Of a DNA stretch of 64,000 nt, positions 1 to 8,441 are shown piece by piece. The notes under the pieces are model-generated. The model saw only the letters and a list, made by a program, of their open reading frames with translations. It ran no database searches and was not told the DNA's origin. The translations under genes and the position numbers were made by a program. The DNA comes from Bacteroidetes bacterium GWC2_46_850 (GTDB lineage: Bacteria; Bacteroidota; Bacteroidia; Bacteroidales; Dysgonomonadaceae), in NCBI GenBank assembly GCA_001768325.1, contig MENQ01000003.1, positions 1 through 64,000 on the forward strand, read 5' to 3'. Position 1 is the first letter of the stretch; each line of letters opens with the position of its first letter.

Positions 1-90
1 TATTGTTTCTTTCCAAAAAAGCCTTCAATCAAATTTGAAGTGGAAAAGTCAAGTCAATTAACCATTTGGGGATAATATGTTATCCCGAAC

Positions 91-1161
91 TCACGTTATT
101 AAATGGCTTTGCTGCAACAAATGTTGTTTCAATGCATGCCCCATCGTTGCAGTAACTTGCTGTATTCCTGCCGTCTCCTTTTGAAGCAGACGCATCGACA
201 GGTGTACCACCTCTTTCGACAATGAAAACAGAAGATTCTGTTCCTTCATCGCAATCGCCTCACTCGCCGATACCATTCTATCCTGCAAACCGATGAGATC
301 AGAGAAAGTTTTCCATACAGCATTGATAAAAAACTCGGCAACGGCTGTAGGCGTCTTTGCGCGTGTATGTGCCACCATGTCGAGCACGGTGACATCCCGT
401 TCATGTCCGATTCCGCTTACCACGGGAAGTGGGAACTGTGCCACATGGGCGGCCACACCATAGGAATCAAAGCAACTCAGGTCGGATGACGCACCCCCGC
501 CGCGAATAATAGCCACCGCGTCGAACAGCTCTTTGTATTGAAAGATCTTCTCCAGGGCGGCGATGATAGAAGCCTCGCTCCTCTCACCCTGCATCACGGC
601 TGGAAACAGTTTCGTGTAAAAAACAAGTCCTGCCTGATTTTTCAGCAGCTGATCGCGAAAATCCTCGTAACCGGCAGCAGTAGGCGAAGAGATCACGGCA
701 ATGCGGTTTGCCGGTTCCGGCAACGGAAGCTCCTTGTTGAGGGTGAGTACACCCTCCTCATCCAGTTGCTTTAGCACCAGCTGCCGCTGACGGGCAATTT
801 CCCCCAGTGTGAATGATGGATCGATATCGGTTACTGAGAGTGAGTAACCGTAAAGCTCGTGAAAGTCTACCGATACCCGCACAAGTACATTCATTCCCGA
901 TGTGAAAGGCTGACCGGTCTCCTGCTCGAAATATACCGAGAGCATCTGAAAGACACCCGACCAGATGACGCCCCTGGCTTTCGCAACAATGGACTGCTTG
1001 ACTGGATCTTTCTCGATAAACTCAAGATAGCAATGTCCGTTTCTGTTGGGTCGCACGTCGCTGGTCTCTGCCCGAATCCAATAGGTGTCGGGCAGGTGAT
1101 CGCGAATGGCATCGCGGATCCTGTAATTGAGCTCAGTCAATGAAAGCGATTTATCAAACAT
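91..1161 (-). CDS. xseA: Exodeoxyribonuclease VII large subunit, possibly C-terminally short
   Basis: Large subunit of the ssDNA exonuclease that trims single strands to oligonucleotides in recombination and mismatch repair. The N-terminal OB-fold (about residues 1-100) is followed by the catalytic domain with PTAAGYEDF, IIRGGGASSDL and the HTRAKTPTAVAEF block, then a coiled coil. I place the start at 1161 (protein begins MFDKSLSLTEL) because a TAnnTTTG-type -7 box lies at 1180-1187, so a start at 1191 would fall upstream of transcription; AAGGA also sits just before this ATG. The protein is 356 residues and ends inside or just after the coiled coil. The conserved C-terminal segment around an RGY motif found in most XseA proteins is not visible, and no xseB follows in the remaining 90 bases. 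Identity is firm; the short end is an observation. Confidence 0.93.
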   Translation of the reverse strand: MFDKSLSLTELNYRIRDAIRDHLPDTYWIRAETSDVRPNRNGHCYLEFIEKDPVKQSIVAKARGVIWSGVFQMLSVYFEQETGQPFTSGMNVLVRVSVDFHELYGYSLSVTDIDPSFTLGEIARQRQLVLKQLDEEGVLTLNKELPLPEPANRIAVISSPTAAGYEDFRDQLLKNQAGLVFYTKLFPAVMQGERSEASIIAALEKIFQYKELFDAVAIIRGGGASSDLSCFDSYGVAAHVAQFPLPVVSGIGHERDVTVLDMVAHTRAKTPTAVAEFFINAVWKTFSDLIGLQDRMVSASEAIAMKEQNLLFSLSKEVVHLSMRLLQKETAGIQQVTATMGHALKQHLLQQSHLIT

Positions 1162-1179
1162 AATCCTTGTAATGACAAA

Positions 1180-1187
1180 CAAAAATA
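1180..1187 (-). promoter_or_regulatory. Candidate -7 box for xseA
   Basis: On the minus strand the sequence reads TATTTTTG, matching the Bacteroidota -7 consensus TAnnTTTG. It lies about 20 bases before the ATG at 1161. No clear TTTG is seen at the expected -33 distance. Confidence 0.45.
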
Positions 1188-1289
1188 GCACTATTTCATC
1201 GATAAGTCACACCTTCAGACAGGAAAAACCGGACAAACCCATGTTTGCCCGGCTCTACACATCTTCGTATCAGCACAGTAAAGTGGATC

Positions 1290-1772
1290 TTACTTTTTCT
1301 TGTCAAAACTCTTTGTCATCTCCTGCACATCCTGCAGCTTAAAATCCCCGAGGAACTGCATGATCACACTTTCACCATCACTGCCATCCACAACCATAAT
1401 CAGCTCCTCTATATTCTCCGGTTTTCCTTTCATGAAAAAGTTGACAAGCTCGCCATCATCCGATTTTACACGCATCAGCAGCTCATAATTTTGCTCCTTT
1501 ATGCGACTGTTGGCAACCGTCATCATCTCCTGCGCAATTTTACTGTTTTCGGAGGTAAGGATGAGTATGGAGCTAAGTTTATTGATAAAACTGTTTACAT
1601 CTACCCCGCTGAATTGTGTTTTGGATTCTTTAGGTAGCAACGACATCATGTTCTTCGAAATATAGACACACGTAACGCCATCCATATCCGTAAATTTCTC
1701 GAACGGATTCTTTTGCGCAAATAGCAATGTTGCAGCGAAAGAAAGTACAAGTGTAAAAATTATTTTCTTCAT
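1290..1772 (-). CDS. DUF4252 family secreted protein
   Basis: 160-residue protein with a clear signal peptide (MKKIIFTLVLSFAATLLFA, cleavage near AQ) and a DUF4252-like body: FEKFTDMDGVTCVYISKNMM, a KLSSILILTS strand and GELVNFFMKGK. The function of DUF4252 is unknown; members are exported proteins of Bacteroidota. It is the last gene of a four-gene minus-strand cassette (DUF4252, ECF sigma factor, membrane protein, DUF4252), 16 bases after the third gene, which suggests co-transcription. It resembles the protein at 2832-3287 in plan and is probably a paralogue. I infer it belongs to the regulon or the sensing arm of the sigma factor; nothing in the sequence proves this. Confidence 0.85.
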   Translation of the reverse strand: MKKIIFTLVLSFAATLLFAQKNPFEKFTDMDGVTCVYISKNMMSLLPKESKTQFSGVDVNSFINKLSSILILTSENSKIAQEMMTVANSRIKEQNYELLMRVKSDDGELVNFFMKGKPENIEELIMVVDGSDGESVIMQFLGDFKLQDVQEMTKSFDKKK

Positions 1773-1788
1773 TATTCTGTTTTTTTTG

Positions 1789-2352
1789 TTATTTCTTCTC
1801 TAATGTATGATTTACCGCTGTATTGGCAACTTTCTCGTTGAGCAGCTGATCAATTATTTTCAGCGCTTTATCAACCTGTTCATCGGCTTGTTCCATTGCA
1901 CCGGTTCCCTTCGAGAAATTGTGTGAAAACAGCTGCAATGCCGCTACAACTGCTTCCTGGGATTCCTGCGGCGTATCGAATGTCTCTTTTAGTTCTGAAT
2001 GGTTACCAGCGCTTTGATATTGATACCAAAAACCAATGCCCACGACAAGCAGTACCGACACGGCAATACCAATGATCCGTTTTCGGAATTCAATTTTGTT
2101 GCGATACGCTGCACGCATCTTCTCTTGCGTCTCCTGCATCTCCCACCTATCGATCATGGAAGCCATTTTTTGTTCGAGTTCAGAGGGAACCGATATTTTA
2201 GCAGAAGAAAGGGTTTGAATAACATCTCTGTCTGTATCACTCCGCAGGGAGTCAGCCGCCTGTGTAAAATAGCTTATCAGCAGTTCTTCTTCCTTGCTAT
2301 TGGTTTCTCCCTTGTAGAACTGGTCGATCAATATCTCTATTTTATTTTGCAT
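1789..2352 (-). CDS. Single-pass membrane protein after an ECF sigma gene, candidate anti-sigma factor
   Basis: 187-residue protein beginning MQNKIEILIDQFYKGET; a start 12 bases earlier at 2364 is also possible. The N-terminal half is charged and helical (KEEELLISYFTQAAD), one transmembrane segment follows (about residues 92-110, IIGIAVSVLLVVGIGFWY), and the C-terminal part is a helical periplasmic tail. The gene overlaps the end of the sigma gene, so translation is probably coupled. A cytoplasmic helical domain, one membrane span and an outer tail beside an ECF sigma factor is the layout of an anti-sigma factor. No recognisable zinc-binding anti-sigma motif or FecR domain is present, so the role is inferred from position and topology only. 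Confidence 0.6.
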   Translation of the reverse strand: MQNKIEILIDQFYKGETNSKEEELLISYFTQAADSLRSDTDRDVIQTLSSAKISVPSELEQKMASMIDRWEMQETQEKMRAAYRNKIEFRKRIIGIAVSVLLVVGIGFWYQYQSAGNHSELKETFDTPQESQEAVVAALQLFSHNFSKGTGAMEQADEQVDKALKIIDQLLNEKVANTAVNHTLEKK

Positions 2353-2845
2353 ATATATTTTCAAATTTTTCTTTTATTGTTCTCCTTGCTCTCGACAGTA
2401 GCTGACGCACATTGGTTTGCGTGAGTTGCATTGTTTCTGCAACCTGCGAGATGGGAAGATCGCTGAAATGTCGCAGGCGCATGGCCATTTGCTGTGCCTG
2501 GGGGAGTGTGGCAAGCAGGTATTCCACATTTCCAAGCATCTCTTTCTGTTCTATGCTGTTGACTTCTGACTCTTCTTCACACAAATCATACTGAGACGAA
2601 ACCGGGATAGTTTGCCGGCTCAATTTGCGCCTGTACCTGTCTAAAGCCATATTTCTTGTCATGGAGATGATGTAAGCCTCTTCATGCTGCACTGTGGCCA
2701 GCGTCTCCCGTATCTTCCACAATTTTTCATAAACCTCCTGCACGATATCTTCTGCCTCTTGCCTGTCGTACGTGATGGCATATGAAATCCTGTAGATTAG
2801 TCCGTTAAACGGAAGAAACCGGCTTTTGAATTCATTTCCCTCCAT
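2342..2845 (-). CDS. ECF (RpoE-type) RNA polymerase sigma factor
   Basis: 167-residue sigma-70 family factor with only regions 2 and 4. Region 2 contains the helix AEDIVQEVYEKLWKIR and the RNMALDRYRRK -10 recognition part; region 4 contains ATLPQAQQMAMRLRHFSDLPISQVAETM and a helix-turn-helix ending VRQLLSRARRTIKEK. I chose the ATG at 2845 (MEGNEFKSRFLP), which overlaps the preceding DUF4252 gene by 14 bases; a start at 2860 would add five residues. The gene is sandwiched between a DUF4252 gene and a putative anti-sigma gene with overlaps on both sides, so all are probably one transcript. Target promoters cannot be told from this window. Confidence 0.93.
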   Translation of the reverse strand: MEGNEFKSRFLPFNGLIYRISYAITYDRQEAEDIVQEVYEKLWKIRETLATVQHEEAYIISMTRNMALDRYRRKLSRQTIPVSSQYDLCEEESEVNSIEQKEMLGNVEYLLATLPQAQQMAMRLRHFSDLPISQVAETMQLTQTNVRQLLSRARRTIKEKFENIYAK

Positions 2846-3287
2846 TACCCAGGTTTTCAATATCCGATGGTTTTATCTTACCTTTTAGCAGTACCAGCTC
2901 CGGAGTGTCTCCCATGGTGATGATCACCATCTCACGAATCATGTTGTCCTGAAACTTTAAAAAGATGCGTACTTTCTCATCGGGCTCATTGCTGCTCACA
3001 AAAAGTTCGTATCGTTTGTCCATGAACCGGAGAGCTTGCTCGTTAAAACGATCTTTCACCTCCTTTGTGCATTCGTCTAGCGACAAAACACGAATATCCG
3101 ATATCTTACTGTCTGAATGTTTTTCGAGAAAAGGTTTTCCCATCATCATTGCCAATCCGTTCAGATTTACAGTTGAAGCATTCAACTCCCCGGCAAACTC
3201 ATTGTAAAGGGCATTCAGCGATGTCTGTGCGCAGAGGGTTACGACTAACATACTGCAGGTTAAAACCATTATAATTCTTTTGTTCAT
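2832..3287 (-). CDS. DUF4252 family secreted protein, first gene of the sigma cassette
   Basis: 151-residue protein with a signal peptide (MNKRIIMVLTCSMLVVTLCA, cleavage near AQT). The mature part shows the DUF4252 pattern: LYNEFAGELNASTVNLNGLA, a MMGKPFLEK segment, VSSNEPDEKVRIFLKFQDN and VLLKGKIKPSDI near the end. It opens the four-gene minus-strand cassette and overlaps the ECF sigma gene. Another DUF4252 protein closes the cassette, so the sigma factor is bracketed by two members of one exported family. Function unknown; a signal or target protein for the sigma/anti-sigma pair is a reasonable inference. Confidence 0.83.
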   Translation of the reverse strand: MNKRIIMVLTCSMLVVTLCAQTSLNALYNEFAGELNASTVNLNGLAMMMGKPFLEKHSDSKISDIRVLSLDECTKEVKDRFNEQALRFMDKRYELFVSSNEPDEKVRIFLKFQDNMIREMVIITMGDTPELVLLKGKIKPSDIENLGNGGK

Positions 3288-3375
3288 ACGATGAAAATAA
3301 TAGGGTTACGAAATTGTCTTTACAAAGAAGACGAACCTGCGCAGGTTTTGTGACAAAAAACCCGGAAGAAAAAAG

Positions 3376-5022
3376 CTACATTGAAAATCGCAGTACTTTT
3401 TGCTGGTAGGGAGATTTAAAAAGAAGATGGACAAACTTGTTGGTTTTTCTGAAAGAGGCTGGAACAGTAATCTGCAATGATTCCTTCTCAAAGGTATGAG
3501 CCGAGATCAACTGACCCGATTCGTCAAGTAATCGCATTTTGTAGGTATCGAAAGAGAAATCCGGTTGGGTTAATGAGATCAGAAAATGGTTTTTTGAAGG
3601 TCTGGTGACAGAAAAATATTGCTCTGCAACAGAGTCCTGTTCCACTTGTAGTCTGCCGAGCACCTCACCATAAGCCTTTTGAAAATCGGGAATCCCATTT
3701 CCATAGACAGAATCGGGCATCAAATACCTGTCTGACGATTCTTTGATGATTTTTATCAATTCTCCACGATCTAGTTCCGGATTCACCGACCAGAGCGACG
3801 CGATCAGACCTGCCAGAAAAGGAGAAGAGAGTGATGTGCCGTTGGTGAAGCCAATCTGTCCCTCCTGACCGATGGTGACGGTTCCCTTTCCCACCGACAC
3901 CAGATCGGGCTTTATGCGGCCATCCTCCATGAGTCCACGCGAACTGAAGGAGGCGATGAGGCTGTCGGTACCCACTGCACCAACAGCCAATACATTTCTG
4001 GCATCACTGGGAGGTGTAACGTTCTGCCAGGGCTTGTTCCCTTCATTTCCAGCACTGACCACCACAATCATACCTTTATCAAAGGCCATGTCTGCAGCCA
4101 GTGACATCAGAGATATATCACCGGTAAGATCGGAAAAAGTATAGTTTAGTTGTTTATCGTCGAAATGACTATATCCCAGTGAAGTATTGATCAGATCAAG
4201 TCCAAGACTGTCGGCATACTCAATGGCCCGCACCCAGTAATCTTCCTCCACGGGAAACTCACTCCGCACATCTTCGGAACGCAACAACCAGTATGTTGCC
4301 TCTGGTGCCGAACCCATCATAAACCCGGGTTGTGAAACAGCCATGGTCGACAGCACCTTGGTACCATGATCACTCGTCGCAAACAGGTCACCTACAGGCA
4401 CAAAGTCCTTGAAGCCGCGCACATCCACTGTTTCAAACCAGGGAATCACATCGTAATTGGTGAATCCCGCATCAATCACACCCACTTCGATCCCTTTCCC
4501 CTGGAATCCGGCCAGCATGAGTTTCTTGGCGCTGTGCACCGCGAACTGATCATGGGTAAGCCCGAAAGGATGATCGGATGAAGCAGATTGACTACAATCA
4601 CTCTTCTCCAGCCGCGGACGCATCTGTCGGCTGCTTTTCCGGTCTTTTCCCCGCCATACATATTTGACCGTATCCACAAAAGGAAGCGACATGATTCCGT
4701 TTATTGCCAGGCTGTCAGCGACCTGCACAGTCATTGTTTGAAACCATTTGCTGTACGAAACCACTTCTCCACCGGCCTTCTCTATTAATTTGAAATAATC
4801 CCGCGAAATGGGAAAGTCAGTTTCATCGATGGCCACACGCTGACGTTGCTTTCTCTCGATCGCCTTTTTGGAAAGAAAACGGTTGGGTTCATCAAGGGAA
4901 TATGTAGTTGCACCCTTGTCTTTCAAATAGACACGAAATTTGTAATTGAGCGATTGTAAAGACGAATGCCCGAAAGTATGCAGTGAAAAGAACAATGAAA
5001 CAAGTATGAATAAATTCCGCAT
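3376..5022 (-). CDS. Subtilisin-like serine protease (peptidase S8), secreted
   Basis: 548-residue exported protease. A signal peptide (MRNLFILVSLFFSLHTFG) is followed by an inhibitor I9-like propeptide region (about 25-125) and the S8 domain. The catalytic triad is visible: Asp184 in VGVIDAGF, His219 in SDHGTKV and Ser397 in NGTSLSSPF, with the oxyanion Asn326 in SAGNEGN. After the catalytic domain (about residue 445 on) a beta-rich tail ends with QQKVLRFSM, resembling a degenerate type IX secretion sorting domain, though too weak to call. It probably acts at the cell surface or in the periplasm on proteins; the substrate is unknown. It follows the small membrane protein gene by 23 bases. 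Confidence 0.92.
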   Translation of the reverse strand: MRNLFILVSLFFSLHTFGHSSLQSLNYKFRVYLKDKGATTYSLDEPNRFLSKKAIERKQRQRVAIDETDFPISRDYFKLIEKAGGEVVSYSKWFQTMTVQVADSLAINGIMSLPFVDTVKYVWRGKDRKSSRQMRPRLEKSDCSQSASSDHPFGLTHDQFAVHSAKKLMLAGFQGKGIEVGVIDAGFTNYDVIPWFETVDVRGFKDFVPVGDLFATSDHGTKVLSTMAVSQPGFMMGSAPEATYWLLRSEDVRSEFPVEEDYWVRAIEYADSLGLDLINTSLGYSHFDDKQLNYTFSDLTGDISLMSLAADMAFDKGMIVVVSAGNEGNKPWQNVTPPSDARNVLAVGAVGTDSLIASFSSRGLMEDGRIKPDLVSVGKGTVTIGQEGQIGFTNGTSLSSPFLAGLIASLWSVNPELDRGELIKIIKESSDRYLMPDSVYGNGIPDFQKAYGEVLGRLQVEQDSVAEQYFSVTRPSKNHFLISLTQPDFSFDTYKMRLLDESGQLISAHTFEKESLQITVPASFRKTNKFVHLLFKSPYQQKVLRFSM

Positions 5023-5045
5023 AAAAAAGATGTTGCTTCCTCCGG

Positions 5046-5270
5046 TTAATCCTTCCCGGTAAACCTTTCCCTGATCTGTTGCTTTCTTTTGAGCAAGAAA
5101 AACAGCGCCACCACCAGCAGGACACTGATGCCTGTTACGGTAAAATATTCATTCCAGTTACCCGATTCTTTATATCGGGGGTAACTGATATAAGCCATGA
5201 TAGCCAAATAAATAAGCAACACAGCCGGAAAAAGAAAATGTTTTTTTATCTTTCGACTCATACGGTTCAT
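5046..5270 (-). CDS. Small two-span membrane protein of unknown function
   Basis: 74 residues, with a basic N-terminus (MNRMSRKIKKH) and two hydrophobic segments (about 12-30, FPAVLLIYLAIMAYISY, and 43-62, VTGISVLLVVALFFLLKRK), then a charged tail. The ATG overlaps the stop of the flavodoxin gene by four bases (ATGA), which argues that it is a real, translationally coupled gene. I do not recognise the family. The flavodoxin-like neighbour upstream may share a redox role, but that is only position. Confidence 0.65.
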   Translation of the reverse strand: MNRMSRKIKKHFLFPAVLLIYLAIMAYISYPRYKESGNWNEYFTVTGISVLLVVALFFLLKRKQQIRERFTGKD

Positions 5271-5770
5271 TTCGAAGTCTCATTATTTACTCCCGACATG
5301 CATTGGGCAAAATGTTTGATTTTATCTTTTGACAGCGCTACCTCCAGATCTTCTTTCTCGATCATCTGCGTGGTTACAATACGCTCCCAAACAGTTAGTT
5401 TCAATTCATTTACCTCACCTCCAAAATAATCACGCACAACAGCACGGCGCGCTAACTCATCCGGAAATGCATCATCGAGCTGCTTTTGTGCTTCCTCCCC
5501 TGTATGAAGGCAATTGATGAAAAGTCCAAGCGTTTTGTCGGCTAGTTCATCCAGATGCTCCTCACAAAAAAAGGCTACTTCTTCCTGTATTTTCCCCAAA
5601 TGAATGGAACCGCCCACAATCACGGAATCATATTTGGTAAGATCCGGCATCATTTCCCGTTCGTTCAGATTGCAGATGTCCACTTTGCCATCGATCAGTT
5701 TGAACAGTTCGCGGGCACATTTGTCTACAGTTCCGTGATTTGACGCGAAAATGATGAGCGTATTGTCCAT
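5267..5770 (-). CDS. Flavodoxin domain protein (HemG/menaquinone-dependent protoporphyrinogen oxidase-like)
   Basis: 167-residue flavodoxin-fold protein beginning MDNTLIIFASNHGTVDKCA, where SNHGTVDK fits the FMN phosphate-binding loop. Further marks are DSVIVGGSIHLGKI and a conserved CLHTGEE segment. The C-terminal FGGEVNELKLTVWERIV is like HemG/flavodoxin_5 proteins, which oxidise protoporphyrinogen with menaquinone. I use the ATG at 5770; an in-frame start at 5779 overlaps the pepD stop. It could instead be a general electron carrier; the HemG assignment is family-level only. Confidence 0.8.
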   Translation of the reverse strand: MDNTLIIFASNHGTVDKCARELFKLIDGKVDICNLNEREMMPDLTKYDSVIVGGSIHLGKIQEEVAFFCEEHLDELADKTLGLFINCLHTGEEAQKQLDDAFPDELARRAVVRDYFGGEVNELKLTVWERIVTTQMIEKEDLEVALSKDKIKHFAQCMSGVNNETSK

Positions 5771-5775
5771 AGCTG

Positions 5776-7239
5776 TCAATTCATTTTTTCCAGAATAGTC
5801 AAGAGATATTCATAGGATTTCCCCACGCTCTCAATTTTTACCGCCTCATCGGGTGAGTGAGCACCGGTAATGGTAGGGCCAAAGGATACTATATCGAGTT
5901 TCTGTGTTACGTTCGACTGGATGATACCGCACTCCAGGCCGGCATGGATAACCATCACCTTAGGCCGTTGATCATACTTCTCCAGGTAAATCCTCTCCAT
6001 CAGCCGCAACAATTCGGAATTGGCATTGGGTTGCCAGCCGGGGTAATCCCCATCAAACTCCACCTTTGCACCGGCCAATAGAAAGAGGCTTTCTACCGAG
6101 GAGCAAACCCAGTTTTTGCGACTCTCCGAGGAGCTGCGAACAAGCAACTTCACCTCAATGCTCTCTTCGGACGTTTGTATCATAGCCAAGTTCAGAGAAC
6201 TTTCCACCACACCCGGAAAATCGGCCAGATAACTGATCACACCATTGGGGCAGCCTTCGACGGCATTGATCAGATCGTCCTGAATTTCTTCAGGCAGGAT
6301 TGTTTTCGGAAGATCAGTCCGTTCTGCCTTAAACGAAATACCATCCTCGATTCCGGAAAAATCTTCCCGGAACAGCGCTTCATATTCTCCCACCAGATCG
6401 ATCAGATCATCTGAAAGCTGTTCGGGAATGGTCAGCACAACAAATGACTCACGGGGGATCGCATTCCGGAGTGATCCTCCTTGAATGCTTGCGATGCGGG
6501 CTTCATAGTTTCTGATCACATCCTTCAGAAAGCGGTTCATCAGCTTGTTTGCGTTGGCACGTCCCAGATGGATCTGAACCCCGGAGTGGCCTCCTTTCAA
6601 ACCCTTCAGGCTAACCTTAAAAGCAATATCACCTTTCTCTATGTTTCTGTCGGCTTGAAAGCGGAAAGAAATATTTACATCTCTGCCTCCCGCACAGCCG
6701 ATGCACAGTTCACCGTCTTCCTCGGTATCCAGATTAAGCATCAGCGAGCCTTCCAGCATGTTTCCTTCAAGCCCGTTAGCACCATCCATCCCCACCTCTT
6801 CATCCACAGTAAAGAGAGCCTCAATGGCGGGGTGTTTCAGTGAAGGATCTTCGAGTACAGCCATCATCAGGGCACAACCAATGCCATTATCTGCACCCAG
6901 TGTCGTAGCATGTGCCTTTACCCATTCCCCGTCAATCATCGTTTCAATGGGATCTGACGCAAAATCATGGGACACTCCGCTGTTTTTTTGTGGAACCATA
7001 TCCAGGTGTGATTGCAATATCACCGTTTTGGCCATTTCATATCCTTTTGAGGCCGGCTTTCTGATCAGCACATTCCCCGCTTTGTCCTGTTTTGTTTCCA
7101 GGTTGAGCAATTTGCCAAAATCAAGTACAAACCGTGTCACCCGATCCATCTGTCCTGTGGGACGGGGAATTTGTGTGAGAGAATAAAAATGTTTCCACAC
7201 ATTTTGCGGGTTTAGAGCGAGTATTTCTGTTGTAGCCAT
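5776..7239 (-). CDS. pepD: Aminoacyl-histidine dipeptidase (peptidase M20, PepD-like)
   Basis: 487-residue cytosolic metallopeptidase that hydrolyses Xaa-His and related dipeptides. The M20 di-zinc site can be followed: LQSHLDMVPQKN (His and Asp), GADNGIGCA (bridging Asp), TVDEEVGMDGA (catalytic Glu-Glu), LNLDTEEDGELCIGCAGG, and the C-terminal TGAHSPDEAVKI His. A lid/dimerisation domain lies between (about 200-390). Length matches the PepD family (about 485). The gene sits 9 bases after the UPF0104 gene and just before the flavodoxin gene on the same strand, so these are likely one transcript. Confidence 0.95.
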   Translation of the reverse strand: MATTEILALNPQNVWKHFYSLTQIPRPTGQMDRVTRFVLDFGKLLNLETKQDKAGNVLIRKPASKGYEMAKTVILQSHLDMVPQKNSGVSHDFASDPIETMIDGEWVKAHATTLGADNGIGCALMMAVLEDPSLKHPAIEALFTVDEEVGMDGANGLEGNMLEGSLMLNLDTEEDGELCIGCAGGRDVNISFRFQADRNIEKGDIAFKVSLKGLKGGHSGVQIHLGRANANKLMNRFLKDVIRNYEARIASIQGGSLRNAIPRESFVVLTIPEQLSDDLIDLVGEYEALFREDFSGIEDGISFKAERTDLPKTILPEEIQDDLINAVEGCPNGVISYLADFPGVVESSLNLAMIQTSEESIEVKLLVRSSSESRKNWVCSSVESLFLLAGAKVEFDGDYPGWQPNANSELLRLMERIYLEKYDQRPKVMVIHAGLECGIIQSNVTQKLDIVSFGPTITGAHSPDEAVKIESVGKSYEYLLTILEKMN

Positions 7240-7248
7240 AATGTAATA

Positions 7249-8307
7249 CTAATTAAATGATTTTTCCAGCGCTGTTTCCTGATTATCTCTTTTCACATAA
7301 GGCATGGAGATTACACCGAAAAGTCCGTAAAGAATTTGCCAGACCGACTGGATGGTGAAAACTGCACCGGCAAAAGCAAGCGCCTGATTTTCAGCTACAC
7401 CCAGTATCAAAAGCGATGAAATCACCACAAAATGCCAGGGGCCTATTCCGCCTTGCACCGGCACGGAAATACCTATGTTGGTCATCGCAAACACAATCAG
7501 TCCGGCGAGCGGTCCAAGATCCTTGGTGAAATCGAACGCAAAAAAGCAAATGTAAAAATACAAATAAAAACAGAACCAGATCAGGATTGTGTAAATAATT
7601 ATCCGCCACTTCTCCTGCATCTTCCATATCAGTTTCAGGTCATATCTTACCGTATCAATAAGTTTTTTTATTTTTACCATGAGCGGTTTCTCCCTGAAAA
7701 CAGTCAGCATCAGCACCACCATCAAAAATAACATGGCAAGAATCAAATAGATCCACCAGGAAGAAAAAAAGACAGACATCTTTTCAGCAAACTGCGGGTT
7801 ATTGTGAAAGTAGGAAACGAAAAAGTCGATATAAAGGACCACACTGACAAAAACCACGAGCAATCCCGCCATCACATCAACAATCTTATCCACCAGGAAT
7901 GTTTCGAGTGTTTTGCCAAAAGGGATTTTATCATATTTGCTGACAACGCCGCAACGCCAGATATCCCCCGCGCGGGGAAGCACAAAGTTAACGGCATAGT
8001 TCCCCAGTGTGGCATACACGATGCTGGCCCGGGGAGGATGATAACCGAGCGACTTCACAAAAAGCTCCCATCTCAGTCCCCTGAGCAAATTACCCAAAAA
8101 CCCGAAAATAAGGGATGCTGCAATGATACCGAAGTTGGCCGACTGTGCAATCTGCCACAACTCACCCAAATCGGTATTGCGATACATAACCCATATAATC
8201 AACAATCCCAGCAGCAATGAAAGCACTGTCTTCAGCACACTTTTCAAGGATTCTGCATTTATTTTCACTTCGCAGCTGTTTATATTCTTGTATAACCTGA
8301 GTTCCAA
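7249..8307 (-). CDS. Lysylphosphatidylglycerol synthase TM-region/UPF0104 family membrane protein
   Basis: 352-residue polytopic membrane protein with about 8-9 hydrophobic segments, starting with LKTVLSLLLGLLIIWVMY. It has the UPF0104 (LPG_synthase_TM) hallmarks RGLRWELFVKSLG, YAVNFVLPRAGDIWR and GIGPWHFVVISSLLILG. Members resemble the flippase half of MprF but lack the synthase domain; their function in Bacteroidota is unproven, with lipid translocation the usual guess. A -7-like box (TACCTTTG on the minus strand, 8316-8323) lies so close to the ATG that the mRNA would be almost leaderless. Confidence 0.88.
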   Translation of the reverse strand: MELRLYKNINSCEVKINAESLKSVLKTVLSLLLGLLIIWVMYRNTDLGELWQIAQSANFGIIAASLIFGFLGNLLRGLRWELFVKSLGYHPPRASIVYATLGNYAVNFVLPRAGDIWRCGVVSKYDKIPFGKTLETFLVDKIVDVMAGLLVVFVSVVLYIDFFVSYFHNNPQFAEKMSVFFSSWWIYLILAMLFLMVVLMLTVFREKPLMVKIKKLIDTVRYDLKLIWKMQEKWRIIIYTILIWFCFYLYFYICFFAFDFTKDLGPLAGLIVFAMTNIGISVPVQGGIGPWHFVVISSLLILGVAENQALAFAGAVFTIQSVWQILYGLFGVISMPYVKRDNQETALEKSFN

Positions 8308-8315
8308 CGATTATT

Positions 8316-8323
8316 CAAAGGTA
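8316..8323 (-). promoter_or_regulatory. Candidate -7 box for the UPF0104-pepD operon
   Basis: Minus-strand TACCTTTG matches TAnnTTTG, only 8 bases before the ATG at 8307. A TTG lies 17 bases upstream (8341-8343). It is divergent from the rsmA promoter. If real, the transcript is nearly leaderless. Confidence 0.4.
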
Positions 8324-8398
8324 TTCAAACACTTATTAATCAACAGCGGAAACTTGCTTTTTAGGTGATGTTTGAATTATTTTATACAATAAAAATAT

Positions 8399-8406
8399 TA
8401 CCTTTG
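8399..8406 (+). promoter_or_regulatory. Candidate -7 box for rsmA-corA
   Basis: TACCTTTG matches the Bacteroidota -7 consensus. It overlaps a GTG at 8406 that would extend the rsmA frame upstream, so that GTG cannot be the start if this promoter is used. The nearest TTTG upstream (8371-8374) is at 24 bases, longer than usual. Confidence 0.5.
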
Positions 8407-8441
8407 TGGCCGTAAAGATAAGGAATAAACGCCATATTGCA

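Noticed and set aside
8406-8441. GTG start for a longer RsmA
   Set aside because: The -7 box TACCTTTG (8399-8406) overlaps this GTG, so the codon would lie at or before the transcript start; ATG 8442 gives the normal RsmA N-terminus.
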